Source: an uncultured Thermomicrobia bacterium
GTDB taxonomy: Bacteria; Chloroflexota; Chloroflexia; Thermomicrobiales; JALYUS01
Reading direction: 5' to 3'
Assembly: GCA_937968015.1 (NCBI GenBank)
Contig: CALBSO010000144.1
Location: 1-42,686, forward strand
DNA length: 42,686 nucleotides
Part shown: positions 7,545-14,963 of the stretch, one piece after another
Numbering within the stretch: the first letter of the stretch is position 1
Layout of the letters: every line of letters starts with the position of its first letter
The notes under the pieces: generated by a model
Database searches by the model: none
Seen by the model: the letters and a program-made list of their open reading frames with translations, nothing else
Told to the model about the DNA's origin: nothing
Position numbers and translations under genes: made by a program

Positions 7545-8789
7545 GTGATTCTTTCAGTGCGGGACCGCAACGCCCTCCACTACGCGGTGCGGGAACACAT
7601 TAATCCCTATGGACGCTCGGCTGCGGTGATCTTCAACAGCCACATTACCGGTCTCGCAGTGGCGCGCTCGCTCGGCCGACGCGGTGTGCCGGTGATCGCA
7701 CTCGATCGCGACCCTAAGGGGTATGCACTGGCATCGAAGTACGCCACCGTGACGGCGCTTTGTCCGAACGTCCTTGGGGATGAAGAAGGGTTCGTTCAGT
7801 ACCTGCTCGATCTCGGTCAGATACTGGATCGGCCCGGCGTCCTCTATCCCACGAACGACGAATGGGTGCTCGCGGTGAATCGGCATCGTGCGCGACTGGA
7901 ACAGTATTTCCTCATCCCGTTCTCCGGCCCGGAGATTGTCGAGCCCGTGCTCGACAAAGCCCGCCTCTACCGGACCGCCCGTGAACTCACCATTCCGACC
8001 CCGCGAACATGGGACCTGATGCGCGAAGACCCGGCGCAGGTCGCCGCGGTATTGCCGTATCCCTGCATCGTCAAGCCGACCGAGCAGCGCTCGTTCTATG
8101 ACATCTTTGGTGACAAGGCGTGGCGCGTGGAGACAGCGACGGAGTTTCACGCGGCCCTTGAACGATCGGCGGGGCATCCTCTCGTTGCACAGGAGATTGT
8201 CGGACAAGGGCTGACCGATTTCTACTCGGTCTGTTCCTATATCGGTAGTGATGGTGAGGCGCATGGTGTGTTCGTGGGCCGGAAACTGGAGCAATATCCG
8301 CCGGATTTCGGCACGGGGTGTCTCGTTGCAGCGGAGGGGCCAGCGGCGATTGCCGCGCGCGGCGTCCAAATCCTCAAGGCGTTCGGCTATCGGGGGATTT
8401 CGGAAGTTGAGTTCATCTACGATGCGCGCGATGGCGAGCACAAACTGTTGGATGTCAATACACGCGTCTGGAAATGGATCGGCTTGCCGATTGCTGCGGG
8501 GGTGGACTTGCCGTGGTTGGCCTATGCGGACGTGACCGGGAAAGCGGAGGTATCACCGCCCGCACGCGAGGGGCTGATCTGGACCTACGCGAAGGACTAC
8601 ATCGCCCTCCGGCTCGCGGGCAGGGGGAAGGAGACGGCATCCTATCTCCCGGAAGCGGCGTGGGCAGCCCTTCTCGCTGGTGACGTACGACAGGCGGTGG
8701 ATGCGGTGATTGATCCCGATGACCCGGCGCCAGCGGCGCGCATGATGGCGAATCTCTTCAATCCAACACCGTACTTCTGCGCGTGCTGA
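7545..8789 (+). CDS. ATP-grasp family carboxylate-amine ligase
   Basis: This 414-residue protein begins with a pre-ATP-grasp Rossmann-like domain (SAAVIFNSHITGLAVARSLG, then RGVPVIALDRDPKGYALASK). An ATP-grasp domain follows: YPCIVKPTEQRSFYDIFGDK (lysine contacting ATP), PLVAQEIVGQG, and the metal/ATP site GISEVEFIYDARDGEHKLLD with VNTRVWKWIGL. Such enzymes activate a carboxylate as acyl phosphate and join it to an amine or thiol. The substrate is unknown. GTG 7545 is chosen because AGGGAG lies at 7532-7537 and a promoter lies upstream. It heads a same-strand run with a flavin monooxygenase, a nitroreductase and a DUF4395 protein. Confidence 0.82.
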   Translation: MILSVRDRNALHYAVREHINPYGRSAAVIFNSHITGLAVARSLGRRGVPVIALDRDPKGYALASKYATVTALCPNVLGDEEGFVQYLLDLGQILDRPGVLYPTNDEWVLAVNRHRARLEQYFLIPFSGPEIVEPVLDKARLYRTARELTIPTPRTWDLMREDPAQVAAVLPYPCIVKPTEQRSFYDIFGDKAWRVETATEFHAALERSAGHPLVAQEIVGQGLTDFYSVCSYIGSDGEAHGVFVGRKLEQYPPDFGTGCLVAAEGPAAIAARGVQILKAFGYRGISEVEFIYDARDGEHKLLDVNTRVWKWIGLPIAAGVDLPWLAYADVTGKAEVSPPAREGLIWTYAKDYIALRLAGRGKETASYLPEAAWAALLAGDVRQAVDAVIDPDDPAPAARMMANLFNPTPYFCAC

Positions 8790-8853
8790 GCGGCATCGCG
8801 GACGGCGCGATACCCGAACGATGCGAGGATGCAAGGATGCGAGGATGCAACGC

Positions 8854-9960
8854 ATGAGCGAGACGACGATACCGCGGGTGGGTTTCTGGCTCCCGATCTT
8901 CGGCGGTTGGCTGCGCAACGTCGAGGATGAGGGAATGCCACCAACGTGGGACTACTGCCAGCAGGTCGCACGCCGCGCCGAGGAACTGGGCTTCTCAACG
9001 ACCCTCGTGGCGGAACTCAACCTGAACGACATCAAGGGGCCGGCGGAGCCAGTACTGGAGGCGTGGTCTACCGCAGCGGCACTTGCGGTGGCAACCGAGC
9101 GCTTGGAGATCATGGCTGCGGTGCGGCCCGGATTCCATCATGCGGCCATCGCCGCCAAGACGGCAGCGAACATTGACCGGATTTCGCATGGCCGATTCAC
9201 GCTCAATGTCGTCTCCGCGTGGTGGGCGGAGGAAGCGCGACAATATGGGATCGAGTTCGTCGAGCATGACGAGCGCTACGCGCGGACGGAGGAGTTCCTC
9301 GCGGTGCTCAAGCGCATGTGGACCGAGGAGCGCGCGACGGTGGACGGGAAATATACCCGCATCGCGGACGCATATCTCGCACCGAAACCGGTGCAAACGC
9401 CGTGGCCACGGCTCTACGCGGGCGGCGAATCGCCCGCCGCAAAGGAGCTCATCTCCCGCGAATGCGATGCGTACCTCATGCATGGGGACGATCTTGAAAC
9501 CGTCAGTGCGAAGATCGTCGAGATGCGGGAGCGGGCGGCGGCGATCGGGAAGACAATGACGTACGGGATGGCCGCCTACGTCATCTGCCGGGATACCGAG
9601 GAAGAGGCGCAGGCGGAACTGGCGCGGATCACCGATGTGAAGGACAGCGCAGGGTACGCGGGGTACAAGGATTTCACGACGATGTCGCAACTGGAACGTG
9701 CATTGACGCTCCGTGATTATTCGGTCTCGAATCGTGGATTGCGCCCGAACTTGATCGGCACGCCCCAACAGATCGCCGCGCGGATGCGCGCGTACGCGGA
9801 AGCCGGTCTCGATCTCTTTCTCATCCAATGCAGCCCGATGCTCGAGGAGATCGAGCGCATCGGCACGCAGGTGCTGCCACTGCTTCGCCAACCCGTGATG
9901 GTCAATGGTTCGGCTCATGGATCGAAAGGCGCTTATGCAGGCCGGGAGGTAACCGCGTGA
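8854..9960 (+). CDS. LLM-class flavin-dependent monooxygenase (SsuD-like)
   Basis: This 368-residue protein matches the bacterial-luciferase-like family, alkanesulfonate monooxygenase branch: VGFWLPIFGGWLRN, YCQQVARRAEELGFSTTLVA, AVRPGFHHAAIAAKTAANID, GRFTLNVVSAWW, WPRLYAGGESPAAKEL, and the C-terminal LIGTPQQIAARMRAYAEAGL. Members use reduced FMN and oxygen to oxidise small carbon, sulfur or nitrogen compounds. ATG 8854 is chosen (GAGG at 8841-8844); an upstream ATG at 8821 is in frame, but the 33 nt between are an 8-nt repeat. The stop overlaps the next gene by 4 nt (GTGA). A flavin reductase-like partner is encoded directly downstream. Confidence 0.88.
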   Translation: MSETTIPRVGFWLPIFGGWLRNVEDEGMPPTWDYCQQVARRAEELGFSTTLVAELNLNDIKGPAEPVLEAWSTAAALAVATERLEIMAAVRPGFHHAAIAAKTAANIDRISHGRFTLNVVSAWWAEEARQYGIEFVEHDERYARTEEFLAVLKRMWTEERATVDGKYTRIADAYLAPKPVQTPWPRLYAGGESPAAKELISRECDAYLMHGDDLETVSAKIVEMRERAAAIGKTMTYGMAAYVICRDTEEEAQAELARITDVKDSAGYAGYKDFTTMSQLERALTLRDYSVSNRGLRPNLIGTPQQIAARMRAYAEAGLDLFLIQCSPMLEEIERIGTQVLPLLRQPVMVNGSAHGSKGAYAGREVTA

Positions 9961-10589
9961 GCACCATCGCAAGGGCGGAGCATGCGGCAGCACTCATGCA
10001 CCTTCTCGACGTACGACGCTCGATACGGCGGCTCACGCCCGGGGCCTTCCCACCGGATTTCGTTGCGGATCTCCATGCCGCGCTCCAGCGCGTGCCGTCC
10101 GCGTTCAACGTGCAACCGTGGCAGGTGGTGGCGCTCCGCGAACGCAACGAGGCATTCTGGGATCGCGTCGAGGCAACGTTGCGCGACCGCCTCGATGGCG
10201 ACCGCCGCGCGCGCTACCTGCGGCGTGCGGAGAATCTGCGGTCCGGTGGGATGACGGTGCTCATCTTTGCGGATGTGGTACGCGCCGCGCCGCGCGACGG
10301 ACTCTCCGCACACGACGCGCGCGATCAAGCGGCGCAGAGCATCGGCATGGCGCAGTTTGCCCTCTGGCTGACGATCACCGCGCACGGGCTCACGACGTCC
10401 CTTCAACACTGGCACGCGCTGATCGAGGATGTCTCACTTGCCTTTGTCGGTCTGGAACCAGAAACGCACCGGCTTGTCGCCTTCATGCCCGTTGGGGCGA
10501 GCGGCGAAGACCCGATGCCCCGGTGGGAAACGGACGGTGGCTTTGCGCGCGAGCACATGAATTGGGAAGGGTTGCCAGCGTCATTCTGA
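9957..10589 (+). CDS. Nitroreductase family protein
   Basis: This 210-residue flavoprotein has the nitroreductase pattern: LDVRRSIRRLTPG at the N-terminus (FMN phosphate contacts), PSAFNVQPWQVVALRER, and the core helix AAQSIGMAQFALWLTITAHG followed by TTSLQHW. Members reduce nitro groups, quinones or flavins with NAD(P)H via FMN. GTG 9957 is set by GGGAGGT at 9944-9950 and overlaps the upstream gene by 4 nt, so it is translationally coupled to the LLM monooxygenase. It could supply reduced flavin to it, or act on the same substrate. The frame is open from 9828 but that part overlaps the upstream gene. Confidence 0.85.
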   Translation: MSTIARAEHAAALMHLLDVRRSIRRLTPGAFPPDFVADLHAALQRVPSAFNVQPWQVVALRERNEAFWDRVEATLRDRLDGDRRARYLRRAENLRSGGMTVLIFADVVRAAPRDGLSAHDARDQAAQSIGMAQFALWLTITAHGLTTSLQHWHALIEDVSLAFVGLEPETHRLVAFMPVGASGEDPMPRWETDGGFAREHMNWEGLPASF

Positions 10590-10664
10590 CGGGCGGTCTG
10601 TCCTCAGCGAAGGCGATCCCGGTGCGGATCGGGAGGGAGTGTTGACAGTATGGGAGGGCACACA

Positions 10665-11117
10665 ATGTCGGCAACAACGCCTGCGGATGTCGAGGGTATC
10701 CCGATGCCGATCGTCACGTTCAACCGGGCCGTCTTAGTGGGTGGGATCCTTACCGGATTCCTCCTGCGTCAACCCCTGTTTACCACGGCGCTCTTCGTGA
10801 CCCTCGTGCTGGCGGTGCTTTTCGGGTCACGCGGTAGTCTCATCTTTCAGATCGGGAAGCGACTCTTCGCGAAACGAATTGCCACCGCGGAGCGCGAAGA
10901 TCGGCGCTTGATGCGATTCAACAACAGTATCGCCCTCGTGCTGCTCGGGCTCGCACAGATCGCCTTTGGAACAGGTTGGACCATTGTCGGCTGGGTGCTG
11001 GCAGGGATGGTGCTGACTGCGGCGTCGGTCGCACTGCTGGGTTTTTGCCTCGGCTGCTCCCTCTACTACCGGTTCAAGATCAGTCGCTTTCGGATAATGC
11101 GCTGGCTCAACGCGTGA
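10665..11117 (+). CDS. DUF4395 family membrane protein
   Basis: This 150-residue protein has four hydrophobic segments, a central charged segment (FAKRIATAEREDRRLMRFNN) and the C-terminal signature GFCLGCSLYYR. That pattern (FNR near the N-terminus, RFN in the middle, GFCLGC at the end) matches DUF4395. The two cysteines suggest thiol chemistry or metal binding, and some members neighbour thiosulfate or sulfur carrier genes; neither role is shown. ATG 10665 has GGGAGG at 10652-10657; an in-frame ATG at 10650 has no better site. It is 75 bp after the nitroreductase and probably the last gene of that run. Confidence 0.75.
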   Translation: MSATTPADVEGIPMPIVTFNRAVLVGGILTGFLLRQPLFTTALFVTLVLAVLFGSRGSLIFQIGKRLFAKRIATAEREDRRLMRFNNSIALVLLGLAQIAFGTGWTIVGWVLAGMVLTAASVALLGFCLGCSLYYRFKISRFRIMRWLNA

Positions 11118-11183
11118 ACTGCCAGCTCGTGTCATTCAGCAAAGTCACATACGCGCCGCTATATGCCGTCCGCCACGCCACGC

Positions 11184-11342
11184 ATGGCGGCTAACCCGAG
11201 AGTCCCTCGCGTCGCCCTCGATACGAATATTCTGGTGAGCGGGGTGATCGTGCCGCATGGTGCGCCTGCGGCCATCTTGGCGACTGGCGGGGTTGCCGGT
11301 GATCGTGCGCGATCCGGACGATTGCAGCGCGGGGCACGGTAA
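11184..11342 (+). pseudogene. PIN-domain toxin remnant with internal deletion
   Basis: ATG 11184 opens a 52-codon frame starting MAANPRVPRVALDTNILVSG, then VIVPHGAPAAIL. This is the N-terminus of PIN-domain ribonuclease toxins, with the first catalytic aspartate in ALDTN. The expected middle is missing. In another frame just downstream, LPVIVRDPDD appears, a motif from the later part of the same family (VRDPxDxxxLxxAxxG). So about 60-70 codons were deleted, the frame shifted, and the end was lost. No antitoxin gene is next to it. Confidence 0.6.
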
Positions 11343-11350
11343 ACCGCCTC

Positions 11351-12391
11351 TTATGCCGTCGCCGTGCCACTCAGCGTCACCGTATAGGTCCCCCCCGCGT
11401 CCGTCGTGATCGTCACGGTGGCATTCTTCTCCCCTGCCGGGGCGAGCGGCGCGAAGGCGATATCCATCGTGCAGTTCGCGCTCACCGTCAGCAGGGTGTG
11501 CGTGCAGTGGTTCGCCGCAATCTGGAAGTTGTCCGCGTTCGCACCACCGATCGCCACCCCGGTCACTGTTGCCTGTGCCGCCCCCGTATTGGTGAAGGTG
11601 ACTGTCTGCACAGCGCTCGTCGTGCCGATCTGCTCCCTGCCGAAACTGAGGCTGGACGGCGAGACCGCTTGATAGGTAAAGGCGGCGGTCACCGCGCGGG
11701 CTGTCCCGTCGGGGTTGATGACAAGCAAAGCCACCTGCCCCGCGCCCGCCGGGGCGGTCCCGGTAATCTTCGTGCCATCCTTGTTCACGGTGACGTCGGC
11801 GAGGCGGTTGTCGCCCACCTGGACGACTGCGCCGGTGTCGAACCCCTGGCCGAGGATCGTCAGTTGGGTGCCCTGCGCGCCCTGCGTCGGCTGCACCGCC
11901 GTGACGGCGAGCGCCGCCTCGTTGTCCCCCGGCACGCTGACGATCAGGCCCGCTACCTGGGAAAGGAAGTTGAAGAAGCGCTTCTCCTGGGTGCCCATAA
12001 TGAAGGCGGCGGCGAGCGAGATCGGCTCGGAGGGTTGGCTCTTGCTGACGGCGAGGAAGAGCAGGTAGGTAATCCCCCCGGCGACGCCGCCGCTGAAGGG
12101 GCGACCGAGGTGCCAGAGGTTGAAGCGATCCTGCCAGTCACTCGGGCCGTGCTCGTAGATGCCCTTGAGACTGATGACGATGCCACCCAGCGCGCCGAAC
12201 CAGACGGTATAGATGGGCAGCCCCTGTAGGACTGCCGGGATTGCCCGGCTAATCGACCACCAGTGATTGGCGAAATACGACCAAACGAGGAGTACGAGCG
12301 CCGCGAGGGCGATGAAGTCATAGGCGAAGACGAGGCGGCGCACCCATGTGGCCTGCTGGAGCGAGACGGTCGGGACCGGGTCGGGCATCAC
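11351..12391 (-). CDS. Membrane-anchored protein with IPT/TIG and ASPM-like (choice-of-anchor D) domains
   Basis: This 346-residue protein has several N-terminal membrane segments (about residues 18-42, 55-76, 101-117 and perhaps 142-152) with conserved-looking polar loops (SLKGIYEHGPSDWQDRFNLW). A TIG domain follows at about 165-245 (VQPTQGAQGTQLTILGQGF and VALLVINPDG). Next is an Ig-like ASPM/HYDIN-type domain at about 250-346 (PSSLSFGREQIGTTSAVQTV, TFTNTGAAQATVTGV, NCTMDIAFAPLAPAGEKNA, YTVTLSGTATA). The C-terminal domains should be outside the cell. The start is GTG 12391 or ATG 12388, both behind AAGGGGG. The role is unknown; it may bind cell surface partners. Confidence 0.7.
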   Translation of the reverse strand: MMPDPVPTVSLQQATWVRRLVFAYDFIALAALVLLVWSYFANHWWSISRAIPAVLQGLPIYTVWFGALGGIVISLKGIYEHGPSDWQDRFNLWHLGRPFSGGVAGGITYLLFLAVSKSQPSEPISLAAAFIMGTQEKRFFNFLSQVAGLIVSVPGDNEAALAVTAVQPTQGAQGTQLTILGQGFDTGAVVQVGDNRLADVTVNKDGTKITGTAPAGAGQVALLVINPDGTARAVTAAFTYQAVSPSSLSFGREQIGTTSAVQTVTFTNTGAAQATVTGVAIGGANADNFQIAANHCTHTLLTVSANCTMDIAFAPLAPAGEKNATVTITTDAGGTYTVTLSGTATA

Positions 12392-12446
12392 GGCACCCCC
12401 TTGATGATCGCGATTGTGGACGGGTATCCCACTCCATTAACGCACG

Positions 12447-12654
12447 GGCGCGGCGAACGTGACGCCATGGCGGTACGCAGCGTGAATGGGCGTGGTCCCG
12501 CGGCACACCGTCGCCACCCACTCGGTCAAGAAGGGCGCCAATCTGGATGTGGTCAGAAAGGCCTTGGGACACTCCTCACTCGCGACGACGAGCATCACTG
12601 TCGATCTCGCCCGCGCCGTGATGGACGAGGAGATGCAGAAAAATGCGCTATAGT
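12447..12654 (+). pseudogene. C-terminal half of a tyrosine recombinase catalytic domain
   Basis: The plus strand encodes GAANVTPW, a disturbed stretch with a stop at 12487-12489, and then RHTVATHSVKKGANLDVVRK, ALGHSSLATTSITVDLARAV and MDEEMQKNAL, ending at TAG 12652-12654. This is the end of a XerC/D-like integrase: the RHTxATHxxxxGxxLxxVxxxLGH box and the segment that carries the tyrosine nucleophile. The nucleophile is lost: family members read TTSIYVxLA where this reads TTSITVDLA. The HxxR histidine is also displaced. The N-terminal part is absent here. A minus-strand fragment at 19723-20034 supplies exactly the missing part. Confidence 0.72.
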
Positions 12655-12729
12655 GATCACCGCACGAAACGGACAAGATCGTACGCTTCGGCGGTGTACC
12701 GCTCGGTCTGAGGGACTCGGTACCGTGGC

Positions 12730-12735
12730 TATAAT
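12730..12735 (+). promoter_or_regulatory. Perfect -10 hexamer TATAAT
   Basis: TATAAT at 12730-12735 lies about 70 bp upstream of the small open frame at 12804. The position 17 bp upstream reads TCTGAG, a poor -35, so the promoter is uncertain. Confidence 0.25.
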
Positions 12736-12803
12736 TCCGCGATCGTGCGCCGCGCGCGTTGCGATCAGGTGTCAGCGCACTTGGAGAACTGTTGGAGGAG
12801 CGC

Positions 12804-13004
12804 ATGCCCGATCCGCCCGTCGCGCCGCGTCCCACGCACCCCGGCATCTCCCTCGCCGACGAGGCCGTGGACCGGTTCCACAACACGCGGGTGGAAGAAG
12901 CGAAGGACGAGGATGAGCGAGAGCGCATCCAGACTCAGCATCACGCACCAGTACTCACGCTCGCGGCAATCGCACCACTCAGCGGCCGCCCTTCTCTGGT
13001 TTAA
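12804..13004 (+). CDS. Small hypothetical protein
   Basis: This 66-residue frame starts with ATG 12804 behind a good GGAGG at 12794-12798. It encodes a proline-rich start (MPDPPVAPRPTHPGISLADE), a charged helical middle (VDRFHNTRVEEAKDEDERER) and a hydrophobic end. The composition is more protein-like than the competing frames, and a TATAAT lies upstream. No family is recognised. Its end overlaps the convergent livM gene by 26 nt. It may be a true small gene or chance. Confidence 0.35.
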   Translation: MPDPPVAPRPTHPGISLADEAVDRFHNTRVEEAKDEDERERIQTQHHAPVLTLAAIAPLSGRPSLV

Positions 13005-14001
13005 CGCGAGGAACTGTGGTCGGATCCGGGCGTGCCGCCGCCAATCCCCGCCGACGAATCGGCGCATCTGGGCGGCCTGATCTATACCAATGCAGGGCAG
13101 TCCCGAGGATGCCGCGCCGGAAGCCGAGCACGATCACGGCGAAGACGCCACCCGTCGCCACACCAAACAACTCCGGGCGCGTGGTGAGCCAGTCGCGCAA
13201 AAGGAGCACGACGACGGCGCCGATCACCCCGCCCCAGAGCGTGCCCACACCACCAAGGATCGTCATGATGACGGCGAGGCCGGAGGTCGTCCAGCGGGCA
13301 TATTCAAGGTCCGCGAGCCGCTGACCGAGCGCGTAGATCGAGCCGCCGAGGCCCGCCAGGCTCGCCGAAATCACGAACCCGATGAGCTTGTACCGGTGCG
13401 TCGGATAGCCGAGCGCCCGCGCCCGCGTCTCGTTGTCCCGGATCGCCACGAGCACATGCCCGAACGGCGAGTGGACGACGCGAAAGGCGAAGACGTAGCC
13501 GATGAGTGCGAGCGGCAGCGCCGCATAATAGAACGTCGTCGCGCTGCTGAGATCGAGACCGAGCAGGGTGCGCGGGATGCCCTGGATACCATTTTCCCCG
13601 CCGGTGACGGAGCGCCATTGATTGATGACGAAGTAGATCATCTGCGCGAAGGCGAGCGTCACCATTGCGAAGTAGATGCCCTGGCGCCGGATGGAGAGGT
13701 AGCCGATCGGAATGGCGAGGAGGATCGCTACAAGCGTGCCGATCAGCACCGCCACCGGGAACGAGACGCCGCCCCGCGTCGCCGCGATCCCCGCCGCGTA
13801 CGCCGCGCTGCCCCAGAACGCGGCGTGCCCGAACGAAAGGAGCCCGCTGAAGCCGAGGAGCAGGTCCACGGCGACCGCGAAGAGCCCCCAAACGATGATA
13901 TTGAGCGCGAGCACCGGGTAGATGATGTGCGGCAGGATCAGCGCCGCGATGAGTGCGAGAGCATAGCCGGCGTAGCGCACGGTCACGGGCCTAACGCTCA
14001 T
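12979..14001 (-). CDS. livM: Branched-chain amino acid ABC transporter permease LivM
   Basis: This 340-residue membrane protein shows the LivM pattern: LLGFSGLLSFGHAAFWGSAA, SIRRQGIYFAMVTLAFAQM, VAIRDNETRARALGYPTHRY, and ISASLAGLGGSIYALGQRLA. It has about eight to ten membrane segments. The AIRDNExxARALGYP stretch is the cytoplasmic coupling loop that contacts the ATPases. It begins with ATG 14001, overlapping the livH stop by 4 nt. It is the last gene of the operon. The C-terminal 30 residues are basic and proline-rich. Substrates could be branched-chain amino acids, amides or urea; the sequence does not decide. Confidence 0.9.
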   Translation of the reverse strand: MSVRPVTVRYAGYALALIAALILPHIIYPVLALNIIVWGLFAVAVDLLLGFSGLLSFGHAAFWGSAAYAAGIAATRGGVSFPVAVLIGTLVAILLAIPIGYLSIRRQGIYFAMVTLAFAQMIYFVINQWRSVTGGENGIQGIPRTLLGLDLSSATTFYYAALPLALIGYVFAFRVVHSPFGHVLVAIRDNETRARALGYPTHRYKLIGFVISASLAGLGGSIYALGQRLADLEYARWTTSGLAVIMTILGGVGTLWGGVIGAVVVLLLRDWLTTRPELFGVATGGVFAVIVLGFRRGILGTALHWYRSGRPDAPIRRRGLAAARPDPTTVPRVKPEKGGR

Positions 14002-14864
14002 GCCCCCTCCACGCTACCGAACAGGCCAGCGGGCCGAATGAGCAGGACGATCGCCATCACGATGAAGACCAGCGTGGACGAGACTTGCGCGTAGTATGCC
14101 TCACCCACCGCCGCGATCACCCCAATCGCCAACCCAGCCACGACCGACCCGGCGATCGAGCCGAGGCCACCGATCACGACGACGGCGAAGATGACAATGA
14201 TCAGGTCCTCACCCATGCTTGGCCGGACCTGCTGCATCGCGGCGGCGAGGACGCCCCCGAGTGCGGCGAGCGCGACCCCGAAACCGAAGACCGGTGTGAT
14301 CCACCGATCCACATCGACGCCGAGCGCGCGGGTGAGGTCCGGCTTCTCCGTCGCGGCGCGGATTACCATCCCGATGCGCGTCCGCTCAACGAGAAACCAG
14401 ACGACGACGCAGACCAGGATCGAGAAGACAATCACGAAGAGGCGATATTTCGGATAGAACGTCGAGCCGATATGCTGCACGCCGCTGAGGAGTTGCGACG
14501 TGACGCGATACGGTTTCCCTTGTGCGCCGTAGCGCAGACGCATCGCATCCTGGATGATCGTGGCGACGGCGAAGGAGAGGAGGAAATTGTACAGGGGATC
14601 GAGCGCGTAGAGTCGGCGGAACAAGAGCCGTTCGAGCACCATGCCAAAACAGCCAATCGCGAGTGGCGCGAGGATGAGCGCCCACCAGAAGCCGATCTGC
14701 CAGGAATCGAGCAGGACATACGCGCCGAACGCGCCAAGCATGTAGAAGGCGCCGTGTGCGAAATTCACGACCCGCATCATGCCGAAGATGATCGAGAGGC
14801 CGAGCGCGACGAGGGCGTAGAAACTCCCGGTCACCAAACCGTTGAACAGCTGCACGACGCTCAT
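13998..14864 (-). CDS. livH: Branched-chain amino acid ABC transporter permease LivH
   Basis: This 288-residue permease begins QLFNGLVTGSFYALVALGLS, IIFGMMRVVNFAHGAFYMLG, which is the LivH hallmark. It ends with LGSIAGSVVAGLAIGVIAAV and VLLIRPAGLFG. The coupling loop RAATEKPDLTRALGVDVDR is present. It forms the membrane pore with LivM. The ATG start overlaps nothing upstream: 99 bp with a GC-rich hairpin separate it from livK, while its stop overlaps livM, so livH and livM are coupled but livK is set apart. Confidence 0.92.
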   Translation of the reverse strand: MSVVQLFNGLVTGSFYALVALGLSIIFGMMRVVNFAHGAFYMLGAFGAYVLLDSWQIGFWWALILAPLAIGCFGMVLERLLFRRLYALDPLYNFLLSFAVATIIQDAMRLRYGAQGKPYRVTSQLLSGVQHIGSTFYPKYRLFVIVFSILVCVVVWFLVERTRIGMVIRAATEKPDLTRALGVDVDRWITPVFGFGVALAALGGVLAAAMQQVRPSMGEDLIIVIFAVVVIGGLGSIAGSVVAGLAIGVIAAVGEAYYAQVSSTLVFIVMAIVLLIRPAGLFGSVEGA

Positions 14865-14925
14865 GATGCCTCACTCCCCCCGCACCCATCCCAACGCGCA
14901 GGGTGCGAACGCGACGAACATGTTT

Positions 14926-14946
14926 CCCCTTCCCCGCGGGGAGGGG
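14926..14946 (-). repeat. GC-rich hairpin between livK and livH
   Basis: CCCCTTCCCCG at 14926-14936 pairs with CGGGGAGGGGG at 14937-14947, with one wobble position. It sits about 18 nt after the livK stop on the transcribed strand and has no T-run. It more likely protects the upstream mRNA or limits read-through than acts as a full terminator. Confidence 0.45.
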
Positions 14947-14963
14947 GCGGGAACGGGCACGCG

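Noticed and set aside
12437..12928. Minus-strand frame of 163 codons, with an ankyrin-like TPIHAAYRHG stretch
   Set aside because: Only one short motif matches, while the plus strand has a long integrase match over the same bases.
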